This document shows positions 8,087 through 16,281 of a stretch of 64,000 nt of DNA, piece after piece. Under the pieces are notes generated by a model that was not told the DNA's origin, did no database searches, and saw nothing but the letters and a program-made list of their open reading frames with translations. Position 1 is the stretch's first letter. Each line of letters begins with the position of its first letter. Source of the DNA: JAVBJV01 sp031555315 (GTDB lineage Bacteria; Pseudomonadota; Alphaproteobacteria; Acetobacterales; Acetobacteraceae). The stretch spans positions 1 through 64,000 of the forward strand of contig JAVBUO010000003.1 of the NCBI GenBank assembly GCA_031555315.1. The letters run 5' to 3'. Made by a program: the position numbers and the translations under genes.

Positions 8087-9100
8087 TCAGCGAATCGGCG
8101 GCGCGTACATCAAACCGCCCTGCGTCCACAAGGCATTACGCCCGCGCTGAAAACCCAACGGTGCCAGATTACGCTGGAAGCTTTCACCATAACTGCCAAC
8201 CAGTTTGACGATATTGTAAGCCCAGGCATTATCGACCCCTACCATCTGGCCGAGATCGCCGCTCTTGCCGACGAAGCGCTGGATGTCGGGGTTCGAACTG
8301 TCCATCTGCTGGCCGATGCCGGCGCTGGTCAGCCCCAGTTCTTCCGCCGCGACCATCGCGTACAGCGACCAGCGCACCAGATCGGCGAACTGCGGATCGC
8401 CCTGGCGCACCATCGGACCCAGCGGTTCCTTGCTGATCACCTCGGGCAGGATCAGGTTGTCCTCTGGCTTGGCCGACGTGGCACGTGTCACCGCCAGGCT
8501 CGACTGGTCGGCGGTCTGCACATCGCAACGCCCGTTGTTATAGGCATTGGTCATTTCCTCCGTCGAGCTCAGGACCACCGGTGTGAAGGTCATATTATGG
8601 GTGCGGAAATAATCGGCGATGTTCATCTCGTGCGTCGTGCCCTGCACGAGGCAGACCGTCGCCCCGTCCAACTGCGCGGCCGAGGTGATGTTCGACGCTT
8701 TCTTCACCATGAAGCCCTGGCCGTCGTAGAAATTGACCCCGACGAAATCCAGCCCCAGCGATGCATCGCGCGACAGCGTATTGGTGGTGTTGCGCGACAG
8801 CATATCCACCTCGCCAGACTGCAGCGCGGTGAAGCGGTTCTGCGCGCTCAGCGACACGAAGCGGACTTTCGTCGCATCACCGAAGATCGCCGCCGACACC
8901 GCGCGACACAGATCGACGTCCAGCCCGTGCCATACGCCGGCGCTGTCGGGCTGCCCGAACCCTGCCATTCCCGTATGCGAGCCGCACAGCAGATGGCCGC
9001 GCGCCCTGATGGTGTCGAGCGTTGCTGATTGTTGCGCCCAGGCCTGTGACCCGAATAACGCCAGCACTGCGCCCGCCAGGGCGCCCTTCCATGAAAGCAT
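8087..9100 (-). CDS. AapJ-like amino-acid substrate-binding protein, copy 2
   Basis: A 337-residue periplasmic binding protein with signal peptide (GALAGAVLALFGSQAWA before QQSATLDTI). It shares TIRARGHLLCG, LDGATVC, VISKEPLGP and GVDNAWAYNIVK with copy 1, and both end GGLMYAPPIR. It is the first gene of the minus-strand aap operon. Its upstream region is AT-rich and carries a 22-base palindrome (9223-9244). Two binding proteins for one permease pair suggests widened or tuned ligand range; which ligand each takes cannot be read. Confidence 0.88.
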   Translation of the reverse strand: MLSWKGALAGAVLALFGSQAWAQQSATLDTIRARGHLLCGSHTGMAGFGQPDSAGVWHGLDVDLCRAVSAAIFGDATKVRFVSLSAQNRFTALQSGEVDMLSRNTTNTLSRDASLGLDFVGVNFYDGQGFMVKKASNITSAAQLDGATVCLVQGTTHEMNIADYFRTHNMTFTPVVLSSTEEMTNAYNNGRCDVQTADQSSLAVTRATSAKPEDNLILPEVISKEPLGPMVRQGDPQFADLVRWSLYAMVAAEELGLTSAGIGQQMDSSNPDIQRFVGKSGDLGQMVGVDNAWAYNIVKLVGSYGESFQRNLAPLGFQRGRNALWTQGGLMYAPPIR

Positions 9101-9222
9101 CTTGTTCTTGTCCTTCTCCCTTTGCAGGCTTGCGCCCTTGTGTTCCTGTCGACCGCAGGGTTGGACAAAAATGTGTGTGAAAAATTTTTGCAGTGCAACA
9201 AAAGTTTAGTAACAATTCCGTT

Positions 9223-9244
9223 TATATTGTAGTTATACAATATA
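9223..9244. promoter_or_regulatory. 22-base perfect palindrome upstream of aap operon
   Basis: Arms TATATTGTA (9223-9231) and TACAATATA (9236-9244) are separated by GTTA. It lies ~125 bases upstream of the first aap gene in an AT-rich patch. This is the form of a dimeric repressor site; the regulator is not identifiable. Confidence 0.4.
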
Positions 9245-9310
9245 TTGTTTGCATGAATACAGGCAAACACCCTGCCGCCCTGTCTATGTGTACTTACTAC
9301 GCCTCGGGCA

Positions 9311-9880
9311 TTATCTTTCTTTATCTTCCGCACCGCTTGCGGGTTCAGTCCGGCAGCGTTCTGCACGGTCGGTAAACGATACCTCCCCCTGCGCCACGCC
9401 TGCGGATTGCAGTTTCTGCACCGCCTCCTCCAGCGCACGGATCGTTTGCGGATCCTGATTCGCCGCTTTCATCGCGGCGATCTGTGCAGCCAGCGTGGCG
9501 ATCACACCTGTCAGCGTATCGGGGGTAGCCGCGCCGACTTCGGTATGTGTCAGCGCAACGTTCCGACCGTCGCCCATCGCATCGATCGCTTCCTTCGCTT
9601 CCCTCAGGCCGCAATCACAGCATTCGCGATAACGCTTGATCGCCTCGATCTTCCTGCCCGCCTGCACGAGCCTGGTGATCTCGGCCATCGCCACAGGATC
9701 CGGCGAACGTGACACATGCGGCGCAGGCAACGCGCCGATCGCGTTCTGTTCCCCGTGCGGCGCAGGCAACGCGCCGCCCACCTTCTGTCCTTCGCGCGAC
9801 GAACGCCGCAGCGTCCGCCAGAGCAGATACACAAGAACCAGCGCGCCAACGACGGCAAGATACCGCATGCTGATATACAT
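9311..9880 (-). CDS. Membrane-anchored protein with ribosomal L7/L12 C-terminal-like domain
   Basis: A 189-residue protein starting at ATG 9880, with GGGAAGGG close upstream. Residues ~5-22 form one membrane segment (RYLAVVGALVLVYLLW). A repeated GALPAPH linker follows, then a segment (AEITRLVQAGRKIEAIKRYR, CGLREAKEAIDAM) that resembles the L7/L12 C-terminal domain, then a helical tail. The GALPAPH linker is encoded by a 22-base direct repeat. Role unknown; such domains outside the ribosome are found in small membrane proteins of unclear function. It is divergent from the cyclodeaminase-family gene. Confidence 0.6.
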   Translation of the reverse strand: MYISMRYLAVVGALVLVYLLWRTLRRSSREGQKVGGALPAPHGEQNAIGALPAPHVSRSPDPVAMAEITRLVQAGRKIEAIKRYRECCDCGLREAKEAIDAMGDGRNVALTHTEVGAATPDTLTGVIATLAAQIAAMKAANQDPQTIRALEEAVQKLQSAGVAQGEVSFTDRAERCRTEPASGAEDKER

Positions 9881-9942
9881 GCCCTTCCCTATCACGCGCA
9901 TCCTTTCTGTGCCATGCAAATGCCAGCCACAGGGAAACATCC

Positions 9943-10890
9943 ATGCTGACACTCACCGCCGCACAACTGCGCGCCGCTCTACCCTGGGACGCGCTAATCG
10001 ATGCGCTGGCCGTCATGTTCCGCACCGGCTGCCGGGCCCCCGTGCGCCACGCGCACCCGATCGCCCAGCCCGACGCACCGGACGCCACGTTGCTGCTGAT
10101 GCCCGCCTGGCAGGAAGGCATCGCTGCGCCCCGGCATACCGGCGTGAAAATCGTGCACGTCGCCCCCGCCAACCGGACGACATCCATCCCAGCCGTGCAC
10201 GCCGTCTATCTGCTGTCCGATGCGGCGACCGGCATCCCGGTGGCACTGCTCGACGGTGGAGAACTGACCGATCGGCGCACCGCCGCCGCCTCGGTGCTGG
10301 CGGGGACTTTCCTTGCCCGGCCCGACAGCGCGCGCCTGTTCATCATGGGTGCGGGCAAGGTGGCGCGCGCGCTGGCCGAAGCATGGTGCGCGCGTTTCCC
10401 GATCACCGATGTGGCGATCTGGACCCGCCGCCCCGAGGCCGCACAGACATTCGCCGCCGAGCTCGCCGCGCACGGCATCCCTGCGCACGCCGCATCCGAT
10501 GCCGCCGCAGCCGCCGCACAGGCCGACATCATCAGTTGCGCCACCCTCGCCACCGCGCCGATCCTGCACGGCGCGTGGATCAAGCCCGGCACGCACGTCG
10601 ATCTGGTCGGTGCGTTCAAACGCAGCATGCGCGAAGCCGACGGCGCGCTGCTGGCAGACGCCGCGATGTTCGTGGACACTCTGGCCGGCGCGATGGCCGA
10701 AGCGGGCGACATCGTGCAGGCCATCGCCGAAGGCGCGATTGCAGCGGACCATGTGCGCGGCGACCTGCACGCGCTGTGCCGTGGCGAAGTGCAGGGTCGC
10801 GGCTACGCGGCAGAGATCACCGTGTTCAAATCCGTCGGCACGGCGCTCGAGGATCTGGCCGCGGCAATTCTGGCCGTCGAACGCGCCTAG
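9943..10890 (+). CDS. Ornithine cyclodeaminase / mu-crystallin family protein
   Basis: A 315-residue NAD(P)-dependent cytosolic protein. Visible are GVKIVHVAPANR, the substrate/cofactor patch LLDGGELTDRRTAAAS, the Rossmann motif GAGKVAR (about residue 129-135) and DLVGAFKRSMREAD, which match the OCD/mu-crystallin family. Members cyclise ornithine to proline, reduce imines or act as alanine dehydrogenases; sequence alone does not decide. It stands alone between a divergent gene and a repeat element. The first 10 bases overlap the open frame of the divergent gene but not its chosen start. Confidence 0.82.
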   Translation: MLTLTAAQLRAALPWDALIDALAVMFRTGCRAPVRHAHPIAQPDAPDATLLLMPAWQEGIAAPRHTGVKIVHVAPANRTTSIPAVHAVYLLSDAATGIPVALLDGGELTDRRTAAASVLAGTFLARPDSARLFIMGAGKVARALAEAWCARFPITDVAIWTRRPEAAQTFAAELAAHGIPAHAASDAAAAAAQADIISCATLATAPILHGAWIKPGTHVDLVGAFKRSMREADGALLADAAMFVDTLAGAMAEAGDIVQAIAEGAIAADHVRGDLHALCRGEVQGRGYAAEITVFKSVGTALEDLAAAILAVERA

Positions 10891-10894
10891 AGAA

Positions 10895-10956
10895 GATCGT
10901 GATCGGGTGAAATCACCCGGTCACGTGAAGATGCTCGCAGACAAAGACCTAGAGCA
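10895..10956. repeat. Interspersed palindromic repeat, copy A
   Basis: Contains GATCGTGATCGGGTG, AAAT, then CACCCGGTCACGTGAAGATG, followed by CTCGCAGACAAAGACCTAGAG. It is an imperfect inverted repeat (GATCGGGTG / CACCCGGTC). Related copies in the opposite orientation occur at 15768-15932 and 61534-61575. Located just after the cyclodeaminase-family gene. Confidence 0.7.
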
Positions 10957-11000
10957 TTTCCGTGAACCAGAGTGAACGGGAGATACTCTAGAACTCCTGC

Positions 11001-12113
11001 TCAGATATCGAGGTCGACCCACAACGCGGCATGATCCGATCCCGCATCCTCGGGGCGGGCCAGTTCGTCGTAGGCCTCCCACTTTCGCGGGCGCACCCCC
11101 GGCCACATCCCCTTGCGGAAAACGCCGCCGGCGCGGACCCTGGCATACAGCGCCGGCGACAGCAGCATATAGTCGATCTTGTTCGACGCCGTGCACCCGC
11201 CATAGGTGCCGGGATAACCGCCATCATCGAAGGCGTCGTGCGTGAAGACATCCTTCAGTGACGTGTCCTCGATCAACGGCTCCAATGGTTGGCTCTTCGG
11301 CGTGTCGTTGAAGTCGCCGATCACCGCGATGTGGTCGACGCCCTTCGCGGTCAGATTCTCGTAAATTTCGGCGATACGCCCGGCCTGCACCCCGCGCTTC
11401 GCATCCGACGCCGCCTGCCCGCCATAACCCTTGCTCTTGAGATGATTGACCATCACCACCAGCCGCGTGCCGTTTTGCGTCGTGACCTCGAACTCGGGAC
11501 AGTCGCGCGAGAAGATGGTCGCGCCGCCCGCCGTGCAATCGTCGACATGGCTGCGCATCAGGCCGATCGGATAGCCTGCGCGCGCCATCAGGCCGACATC
11601 GATCCCGCGCTCGTCGTTGCCGTCGATCACCATCACATGCCGGAACGGCACGCCATCGACCGCCGGCAGGATTTTCTGGTTGAACGCCGCAAGCACCGGG
11701 CGGCTTTCGACCTCGACGACACCGAGCACATCGGCCTGCAGGTCGCTCATCACCCGCGCCGTGTTGCGCATGGCGTGTTCGTTGACCGGTTCCTCGCGCA
11801 GTTCCAGCGATCCCACCCAGTCGGCGCGGCCGCCGGCCACGATCTCGACGCCGCCCGTTTTGGGCCGTTTGAGCAACCCGCCGCGGTTGCGGCGCAGAAT
11901 CACGAAAGGACCGGTGTCGGACTTCTCCATGCCGAGCTCGACGATCAGTCTGGCCATCCTCTTCTTGGCGGCAGTGGTGTAGTGTATCTCGCCGAGCAGG
12001 CCGTTCAGGGCGGCGAAACGTTCCAGCACCGGCCGCCCCTCGGCCCAGCTCTCGTGGTTCATCGCCTTGGCGCGGTCGAAGAGGTTTTCGATATTGTAAA
12101 CGGCGAGGCGCAT
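11001..12113 (-). CDS. Endonuclease/exonuclease/phosphatase family protein
   Basis: A 370-residue protein of the EEP fold (DNase I / AP endonuclease-like). Visible active-site blocks are VYNIENLFD (N and metal-binding E near the start), VVEVESRPVL, VMVNHLKSKG, VIGDFNDTP and the terminal GSDHAALWVDL with the catalytic D-H pair. ATG 12113 has GGAGG at ideal distance; an upstream ATG at 12137 is not supported. No signal peptide is seen. Substrate (nucleic acid, phospholipid or sugar phosphate) cannot be told. Confidence 0.82.
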   Translation of the reverse strand: MRLAVYNIENLFDRAKAMNHESWAEGRPVLERFAALNGLLGEIHYTTAAKKRMARLIVELGMEKSDTGPFVILRRNRGGLLKRPKTGGVEIVAGGRADWVGSLELREEPVNEHAMRNTARVMSDLQADVLGVVEVESRPVLAAFNQKILPAVDGVPFRHVMVIDGNDERGIDVGLMARAGYPIGLMRSHVDDCTAGGATIFSRDCPEFEVTTQNGTRLVVMVNHLKSKGYGGQAASDAKRGVQAGRIAEIYENLTAKGVDHIAVIGDFNDTPKSQPLEPLIEDTSLKDVFTHDAFDDGGYPGTYGGCTASNKIDYMLLSPALYARVRAGGVFRKGMWPGVRPRKWEAYDELARPEDAGSDHAALWVDLDI

Positions 12114-12263
12114 GCGATCCTCCGTTCGATATTGCATTGCAACAACGCAATGGTCCGGGCAGACCGAAACGGAATGGTCCGAACGCAGACCGTTCGCCGC
12201 CCTCTTGTGGTTGCATGCTGCATTACCACATTTCCGTTTTTTGTTGAACCGGCGCGCCCGCCG

Positions 12264-13151
12264 TCAGCTTTTGGCCAGTTCCAGCGCCCGCGCGTAGACT
12301 TCCTTCCTCGGCCGCCCGGTCGCGGTCGCCACCAGCGCCGCCGCATCGCGCACGCTGTTCTGCGCCAGCGCCGCGCGCAGCGCCGCGTCGATGTCGGCAT
12401 CGGCGCCCGCCGCTTCGGTGTTCGGGCCGACCACCACGGTGATCTCGCCGCGCGGCGCGTTGTCCGCGTAATACGCCGCCAGTTCCGGCAGCGGCGCGCG
12501 GCGCACCTCCTCGAACTTCTTGGTCAGTTCGCGCGCCACGGCGGCCGGGCGGTCGCCGAACACCCGCGCCAGATCGGCCAGCATCGCGGCCAGACGGTGC
12601 GGTGCCTCGTACCACAGCAACGTCGCCGACAGGCCGGCACGTTCGGCGGCGCGGATCGTGTTGAATGCCGCCAGTCGCGCCGCCGTTTTCGGCGGTGCAA
12701 ACCCCAGCATCAGAAACGGCAACGGCGGCAGACCCGACAGGGTCAGCGCCATCACCGACGCCACCGGCCCCGGCGTCGCGCTGATCCGTATACCTGCCGC
12801 GATCGCCGCCCGCACCAGCCGGTAGCCGGGGTCGGAAACCAGCGGCGTGCCGGCGTCGGAAACCAGCGCCACGCGCCTGCCTTCGGCCAGAGCCGCCAGA
12901 ACGCGCGGGATCACACTGTCCTCGTTGTGTTCGTGCAACGGCCACAACGGCCGCGAAAGCTGTAGCCGCGTTAAAAGTTGCAGCGTTACTCGACTATCCT
13001 CGCATAAGATTATATGTGAATCCTGTAATATGCGTGTGCTGCGGGGCGACAGGTCCCCCAGATTTCCGATGGGTGTCGCAACCAGAACCAGTTCTGCTGG
13101 TGCCGCAACAGAAAGGCCTTCCCGTGAATCGTCGTCAGCTCGTCCGTTCAT
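12264..13151 (-). CDS. rsmI: 16S rRNA (cytidine1402-2'-O)-methyltransferase RsmI
   Basis: A 295-residue SAM-dependent enzyme of the tetrapyrrole-methylase fold that 2'-O-methylates C1402 in the ribosomal decoding site. Motifs VATPIGNLGDLSPRS near the start, CEDSR, SDAGTPLVSDPGYRLVRA, ATPGPVA and the C-terminal RKEVYARAL are all present. ATG 13151 is chosen because AGGAG lies five bases upstream; alternatives are 13154 and 13178. It is divergent from the LpoA-like gene, as in many proteobacteria, and the two 5' ends overlap by 28 bases. Confidence 0.92.
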   Translation of the reverse strand: MNGRADDDSREGLSVAAPAELVLVATPIGNLGDLSPRSTRILQDSHIILCEDSRVTLQLLTRLQLSRPLWPLHEHNEDSVIPRVLAALAEGRRVALVSDAGTPLVSDPGYRLVRAAIAAGIRISATPGPVASVMALTLSGLPPLPFLMLGFAPPKTAARLAAFNTIRAAERAGLSATLLWYEAPHRLAAMLADLARVFGDRPAAVARELTKKFEEVRRAPLPELAAYYADNAPRGEITVVVGPNTEAAGADADIDAALRAALAQNSVRDAAALVATATGRPRKEVYARALELAKS

Positions 13152-14401
13152 CATCGCTCCTGGCCGTAACCGCAGCACTCGCCGCCTGCGGCAATCTCGA
13201 CAATCTGTTCAGCGGCGGCCGCAGAACGGCGCAGGCCACACATCCGGCCCAGCCGACAACCCCGACCGGCCCGGCACCGCGCGGCGCCGGGCGGATCGCG
13301 TTGCTGGTGCCGCTGAGCGGCAGTAATGCCGCAATCGGCAGCGCGTTGGAACAGGCAACCAAACTTGGCCTGGACAACGCCGCCATCCTCGACGTGCGCG
13401 ACACCGCCAGCACCCCGGCCGGCGCCGAGGCCGCCGCCGCTGCCGCCATCGCCGACGGCGCGGACCTGATCCTCGGGCCGCTGACCGCCGCCGAGACCGC
13501 CCCCGTCGCCCGCCTCGCCCAGGAAGCCGGGGTCTGCGTTCTGGCTTTCACCTCGGATTCGACGCAGGCCCGCCCCGGCGTCTGGCCGCTGGGCTATACG
13601 CCGCTGCAGCAGATGCGCCGCCTGACCGTCGCCGCGCAGGCCGCCGGCAAGACCAGCATCGCCGCCCTGGTGCCCGATAACGAACTGGGCCGCGCCATGG
13701 CCGCCGCCATGCAGCTTGCCGCCCCGGCCGCCGGAATGACGGTGGTCAACACCGTCACCTACGGCGCCTCGTTCAACGAGCTCAGCACGGCGGTGCGCGA
13801 CATCTCGAACTACAGCTCACGGCGCGGCGCGTTGGATTCGCGGGCCCGCGCCTTGCGCGCCCGCGGCGACGCGGCGGGCCGGCGCGAGGCGGCGAGCCTG
13901 TCCGGACGCGGGGTCGGCAGCGCACCGTTCGATGTTCTGGTGCTGGCCGAGGGCGGCAACCGGCTGCGCGAGATCGCCTCGCTGCTGCCTTATTACGACG
14001 TCGACTCCCCCAATCAGGTCCGCCTGATCGGGCCGGGGTTGTGGGCGAACGACCCGAACATGGGCGGCGAGGCCGCGCTGCTGGGCGCCTGGTACGCGGC
14101 CCCCGATCCGGCCAGCCGGGCGGAATTCGTCTCGCGCTATCTGCAAGCCTACGGCACCGAACCGGCCCGCATCGCCGACATCGCCTATGACGCTGCCGGC
14201 ATCGCGCGCGTCGTCGCGGCCAGCGGCTCCTTCAGTCCGCAGAACCTGTCCACGCCGCAGGGCTTCATGGGCGCGTCCGGGCTGGTCGTGCTGCAGGCCG
14301 ACGGCGAGGTCCGCCGTGGCCTGGCGCTGTTCGAGGTAGAACGCCGCGGCGCGCGGATGATCGACGCCGCGCCGCAGACCCCCGCCATCCCCGGCACCTG
14401 A
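13124..14401 (+). CDS. Penicillin-binding protein activator (LpoA/YraM-like lipoprotein)
   Basis: A 425-residue predicted lipoprotein starting at GTG 13124 with AAAGG upstream. The lipobox LAACGN (Cys at ~21) follows a short hydrophobic stretch. After an Ala/Pro linker comes a type I periplasmic-binding-protein fold (RIALLVPLSGSNAAIGSALE, GADLILGPLTAAET, ALVPDNELG). Family members activate bifunctional PBPs from the outer membrane or act as related envelope factors. The rsmI-divergent position is the conserved context. The frame opens earlier (13016), but the lipobox fixes the start. Confidence 0.8.
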   Translation: MNRRQLVRSSSLLAVTAALAACGNLDNLFSGGRRTAQATHPAQPTTPTGPAPRGAGRIALLVPLSGSNAAIGSALEQATKLGLDNAAILDVRDTASTPAGAEAAAAAAIADGADLILGPLTAAETAPVARLAQEAGVCVLAFTSDSTQARPGVWPLGYTPLQQMRRLTVAAQAAGKTSIAALVPDNELGRAMAAAMQLAAPAAGMTVVNTVTYGASFNELSTAVRDISNYSSRRGALDSRARALRARGDAAGRREAASLSGRGVGSAPFDVLVLAEGGNRLREIASLLPYYDVDSPNQVRLIGPGLWANDPNMGGEAALLGAWYAAPDPASRAEFVSRYLQAYGTEPARIADIAYDAAGIARVVAASGSFSPQNLSTPQGFMGASGLVVLQADGEVRRGLALFEVERRGARMIDAAPQTPAIPGT

Positions 14402-14407
14402 TCCGCC

Positions 14408-15766
14408 ATGGGCACCCTGCGCCTGCGGCATTTGCTGTCCTACACGGCGATGCTGTCCGGTGCATCGGTGCTGGTACTCGCCGTGCTCTGGCTAGCCGGG
14501 TTCCTGGCCTTCGCCCCGGCCGCCGCGGGCATGCTGGCGGTCTGCGCCGTCATGCTGGGGCTGGTGTGGTTCTGGCTGGCCGATCTCGGCCGGCTGGCAT
14601 CGCAGGCCGCCCCCACGCGACTGGCGGCGCTGGACGCCGCCGCCCGCACCATCGACCGCCTGACACGCAACGTCGACGAACACGGCACGCTGGTCGGCCG
14701 GATGGTCAAGGTCGATGCGGCAATCGTCGAGAATCTGCCCGACCCGTTGATCGTGCTGGACGCGAACCACACCGCGTTACGCGCCAACCGCGCGGCCCGC
14801 GCGCTGTTCGGCGCGGACAGCGCCGCCCTGCTGCGCTATCCGGCCCTGCGCGCCACATTACAGAGTGCGTCCGAAACCGGCGAGGCGCAGACCGGTGCGC
14901 TGCACCTGCCGGTCCCGGTCGAACGCGACCTGCTGATCGCCGCCATCCCGATGGACCCGCCGCTGGCCGATGGCGGACGCATGGTGCTGGTGCTGTCGGA
15001 CCGCACGCACGAACGCGCGCTGAACCGCATGCGCACCGACTTCATCGCCAATGCCAGCCACGAACTGCGCACGCCGCTGACCTCGCTGACCGGCTTCATC
15101 GACACGCTGCGCGGCCCCGCCGCCGACGACCCCGCCGCACAGCAGCGGTTTCTCGGAATCATGGCCGATCAGGCGGCACGCATGCGCCGTCTGATCGACG
15201 ATCTGCTGGCGCTCAGCCATATCGAGCTGCTCGAACGCCGCCCGCCGCAAGACACCGTCGACCTCGGCGCATTGCTGTATCGCGCCTTGGACGGGTTCGA
15301 GCTGCGCACCGCCGCCCGCAGGATCACCCGCGACTTCACCATCGCCCCCGACCTGCCGCCCATCACCGGCGATGCCGACCAGTTGATGCAGGTGCTGAAC
15401 AACCTGATCGACAACGCCATCAAGTACAACCGCGACGGCGGCACATTGCGCGTGACGCTGGAGCGCGCCGGCACGGCCGGACACTGGCCGGCGCAGCCGG
15501 GACTGTTATTGCAGATCACCGACAGCGGGGATGGTATACCGCCCGAGCACCTGCCCCGCCTGACCGAACGGTTCTACCGCGTCGACGCCGCGCGCAGCCG
15601 CAGCATCGGCGGCACCGGCCTGGGGCTGGCGATCGTCAAGCACGTGATCAACCGCCATCGCGGCCGGATGCTGATCGAAAGCAGCGAGGGTGTGGGAACC
15701 TGCGTTTCAGTCTGGCTGGCGACCGCCGGACAGGACGGGACAGATCGGGGGCCCGTGCCGGGCTAG
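14408..15766 (+). CDS. PhoR-like sensor histidine kinase
   Basis: A 452-residue membrane kinase. Two N-terminal membrane segments (~15-55) lead to a PAS-like domain (IVENLPDPLIVLDANHTALR, ~105-210). The HisKA H-box is SHELRTPLTSLTGF and the ATPase has N-box NNLIDNAIKYN, G1 DSGDGIP, F-box ERFYRVD and G2 GGTGLGLAIVKH. The domain order matches PhoR, which senses phosphate status with the Pst system and phosphorylates PhoB. No pst, phoU or phoB gene follows, so the response regulator is elsewhere or the kinase has another partner. It begins 6 bases after the lipoprotein gene. Confidence 0.85.
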   Translation: MGTLRLRHLLSYTAMLSGASVLVLAVLWLAGFLAFAPAAAGMLAVCAVMLGLVWFWLADLGRLASQAAPTRLAALDAAARTIDRLTRNVDEHGTLVGRMVKVDAAIVENLPDPLIVLDANHTALRANRAARALFGADSAALLRYPALRATLQSASETGEAQTGALHLPVPVERDLLIAAIPMDPPLADGGRMVLVLSDRTHERALNRMRTDFIANASHELRTPLTSLTGFIDTLRGPAADDPAAQQRFLGIMADQAARMRRLIDDLLALSHIELLERRPPQDTVDLGALLYRALDGFELRTAARRITRDFTIAPDLPPITGDADQLMQVLNNLIDNAIKYNRDGGTLRVTLERAGTAGHWPAQPGLLLQITDSGDGIPPEHLPRLTERFYRVDAARSRSIGGTGLGLAIVKHVINRHRGRMLIESSEGVGTCVSVWLATAGQDGTDRGPVPG

Positions 15767-15767
15767 G

Positions 15768-15932
15768 GCATCTTCACGCGACCGGGTAATGCCACCGGTC
15801 ACGATCTGCCTAGGGCTTTGTCTGCCGAGCATCTTCACGTGACCGGGTGGTTCCACCTGATCACGATCTGCTCTGGGGCTTTGTCTGCCGAGCATCTTCA
15901 CGTGACCGGGTGGTTCCACCCGATCACGATCT
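15768..15932. repeat. Three tandem copies of the interspersed palindromic repeat
   Basis: Units begin at 15768, 15829 and 15892 (period 61-63). Each has GCATCTTCACGTGACCGGGT (first copy CACGCGACC), a short loop, then CCACCCGATCACGATCT. They are joined by a spacer containing GGCTTTGTCTGCCGA. The unit is the reverse complement of the element at 10895-10956. Located between a kinase gene and a DUF3126 gene. Confidence 0.8.
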
Positions 15933-16008
15933 GCTCTGGGCCGCGCTCTGGACCTCGGGGGGCAAACGTGCTGAAACCGCCAGCCCGTTCCTGCACAAGG
16001 TATTTTGC

Positions 16009-16263
16009 ATGACCCCTACCGATGTCGCCCGCGTCCAGGCGTATCTGCGCCACCAATTCGGCACCGATGCCATCGAGATCATCGCCCCCAAGAGAGCCGG
16101 CCTGTCGGTGGAAGTCGCCGTGCGCGGCGACGTGATCGGCACCGTGCACAAAGACACCGAAGACGGTGAAACGTCCTACGCGCTGCACCTGACCATTCTG
16201 GAAGAAGACCTTCCCGCCGCCGACGCCCTTCCCGCGTCGAAAGCGGCGCGCGGGCGTTCGTAA
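16009..16263 (+). CDS. DUF3126 family protein
   Basis: A short 84-residue cytosolic protein. TDVARVQAYLRHQFGTDAIE, then GTVHKDTEDGETSYALHLTI and ILEEDLP, match the small alphaproteobacterial DUF3126 family (usually ~70 residues). Function is unknown. ATG 16009 starts exactly at the family's N terminus; a longer frame from 15847 runs through repeat DNA and is rejected. No clear Shine-Dalgarno is seen. Confidence 0.75.
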   Translation: MTPTDVARVQAYLRHQFGTDAIEIIAPKRAGLSVEVAVRGDVIGTVHKDTEDGETSYALHLTILEEDLPAADALPASKAARGRS

Positions 16264-16281
16264 CCGCGCGCCCTGCCCGCC

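Noticed and set aside
15768..15932. Possible CRISPR array
   Set aside because: Spacers between the three units are nearly identical to each other, the units are palindromic and related copies occur singly elsewhere, so this is a REP-like tandem.
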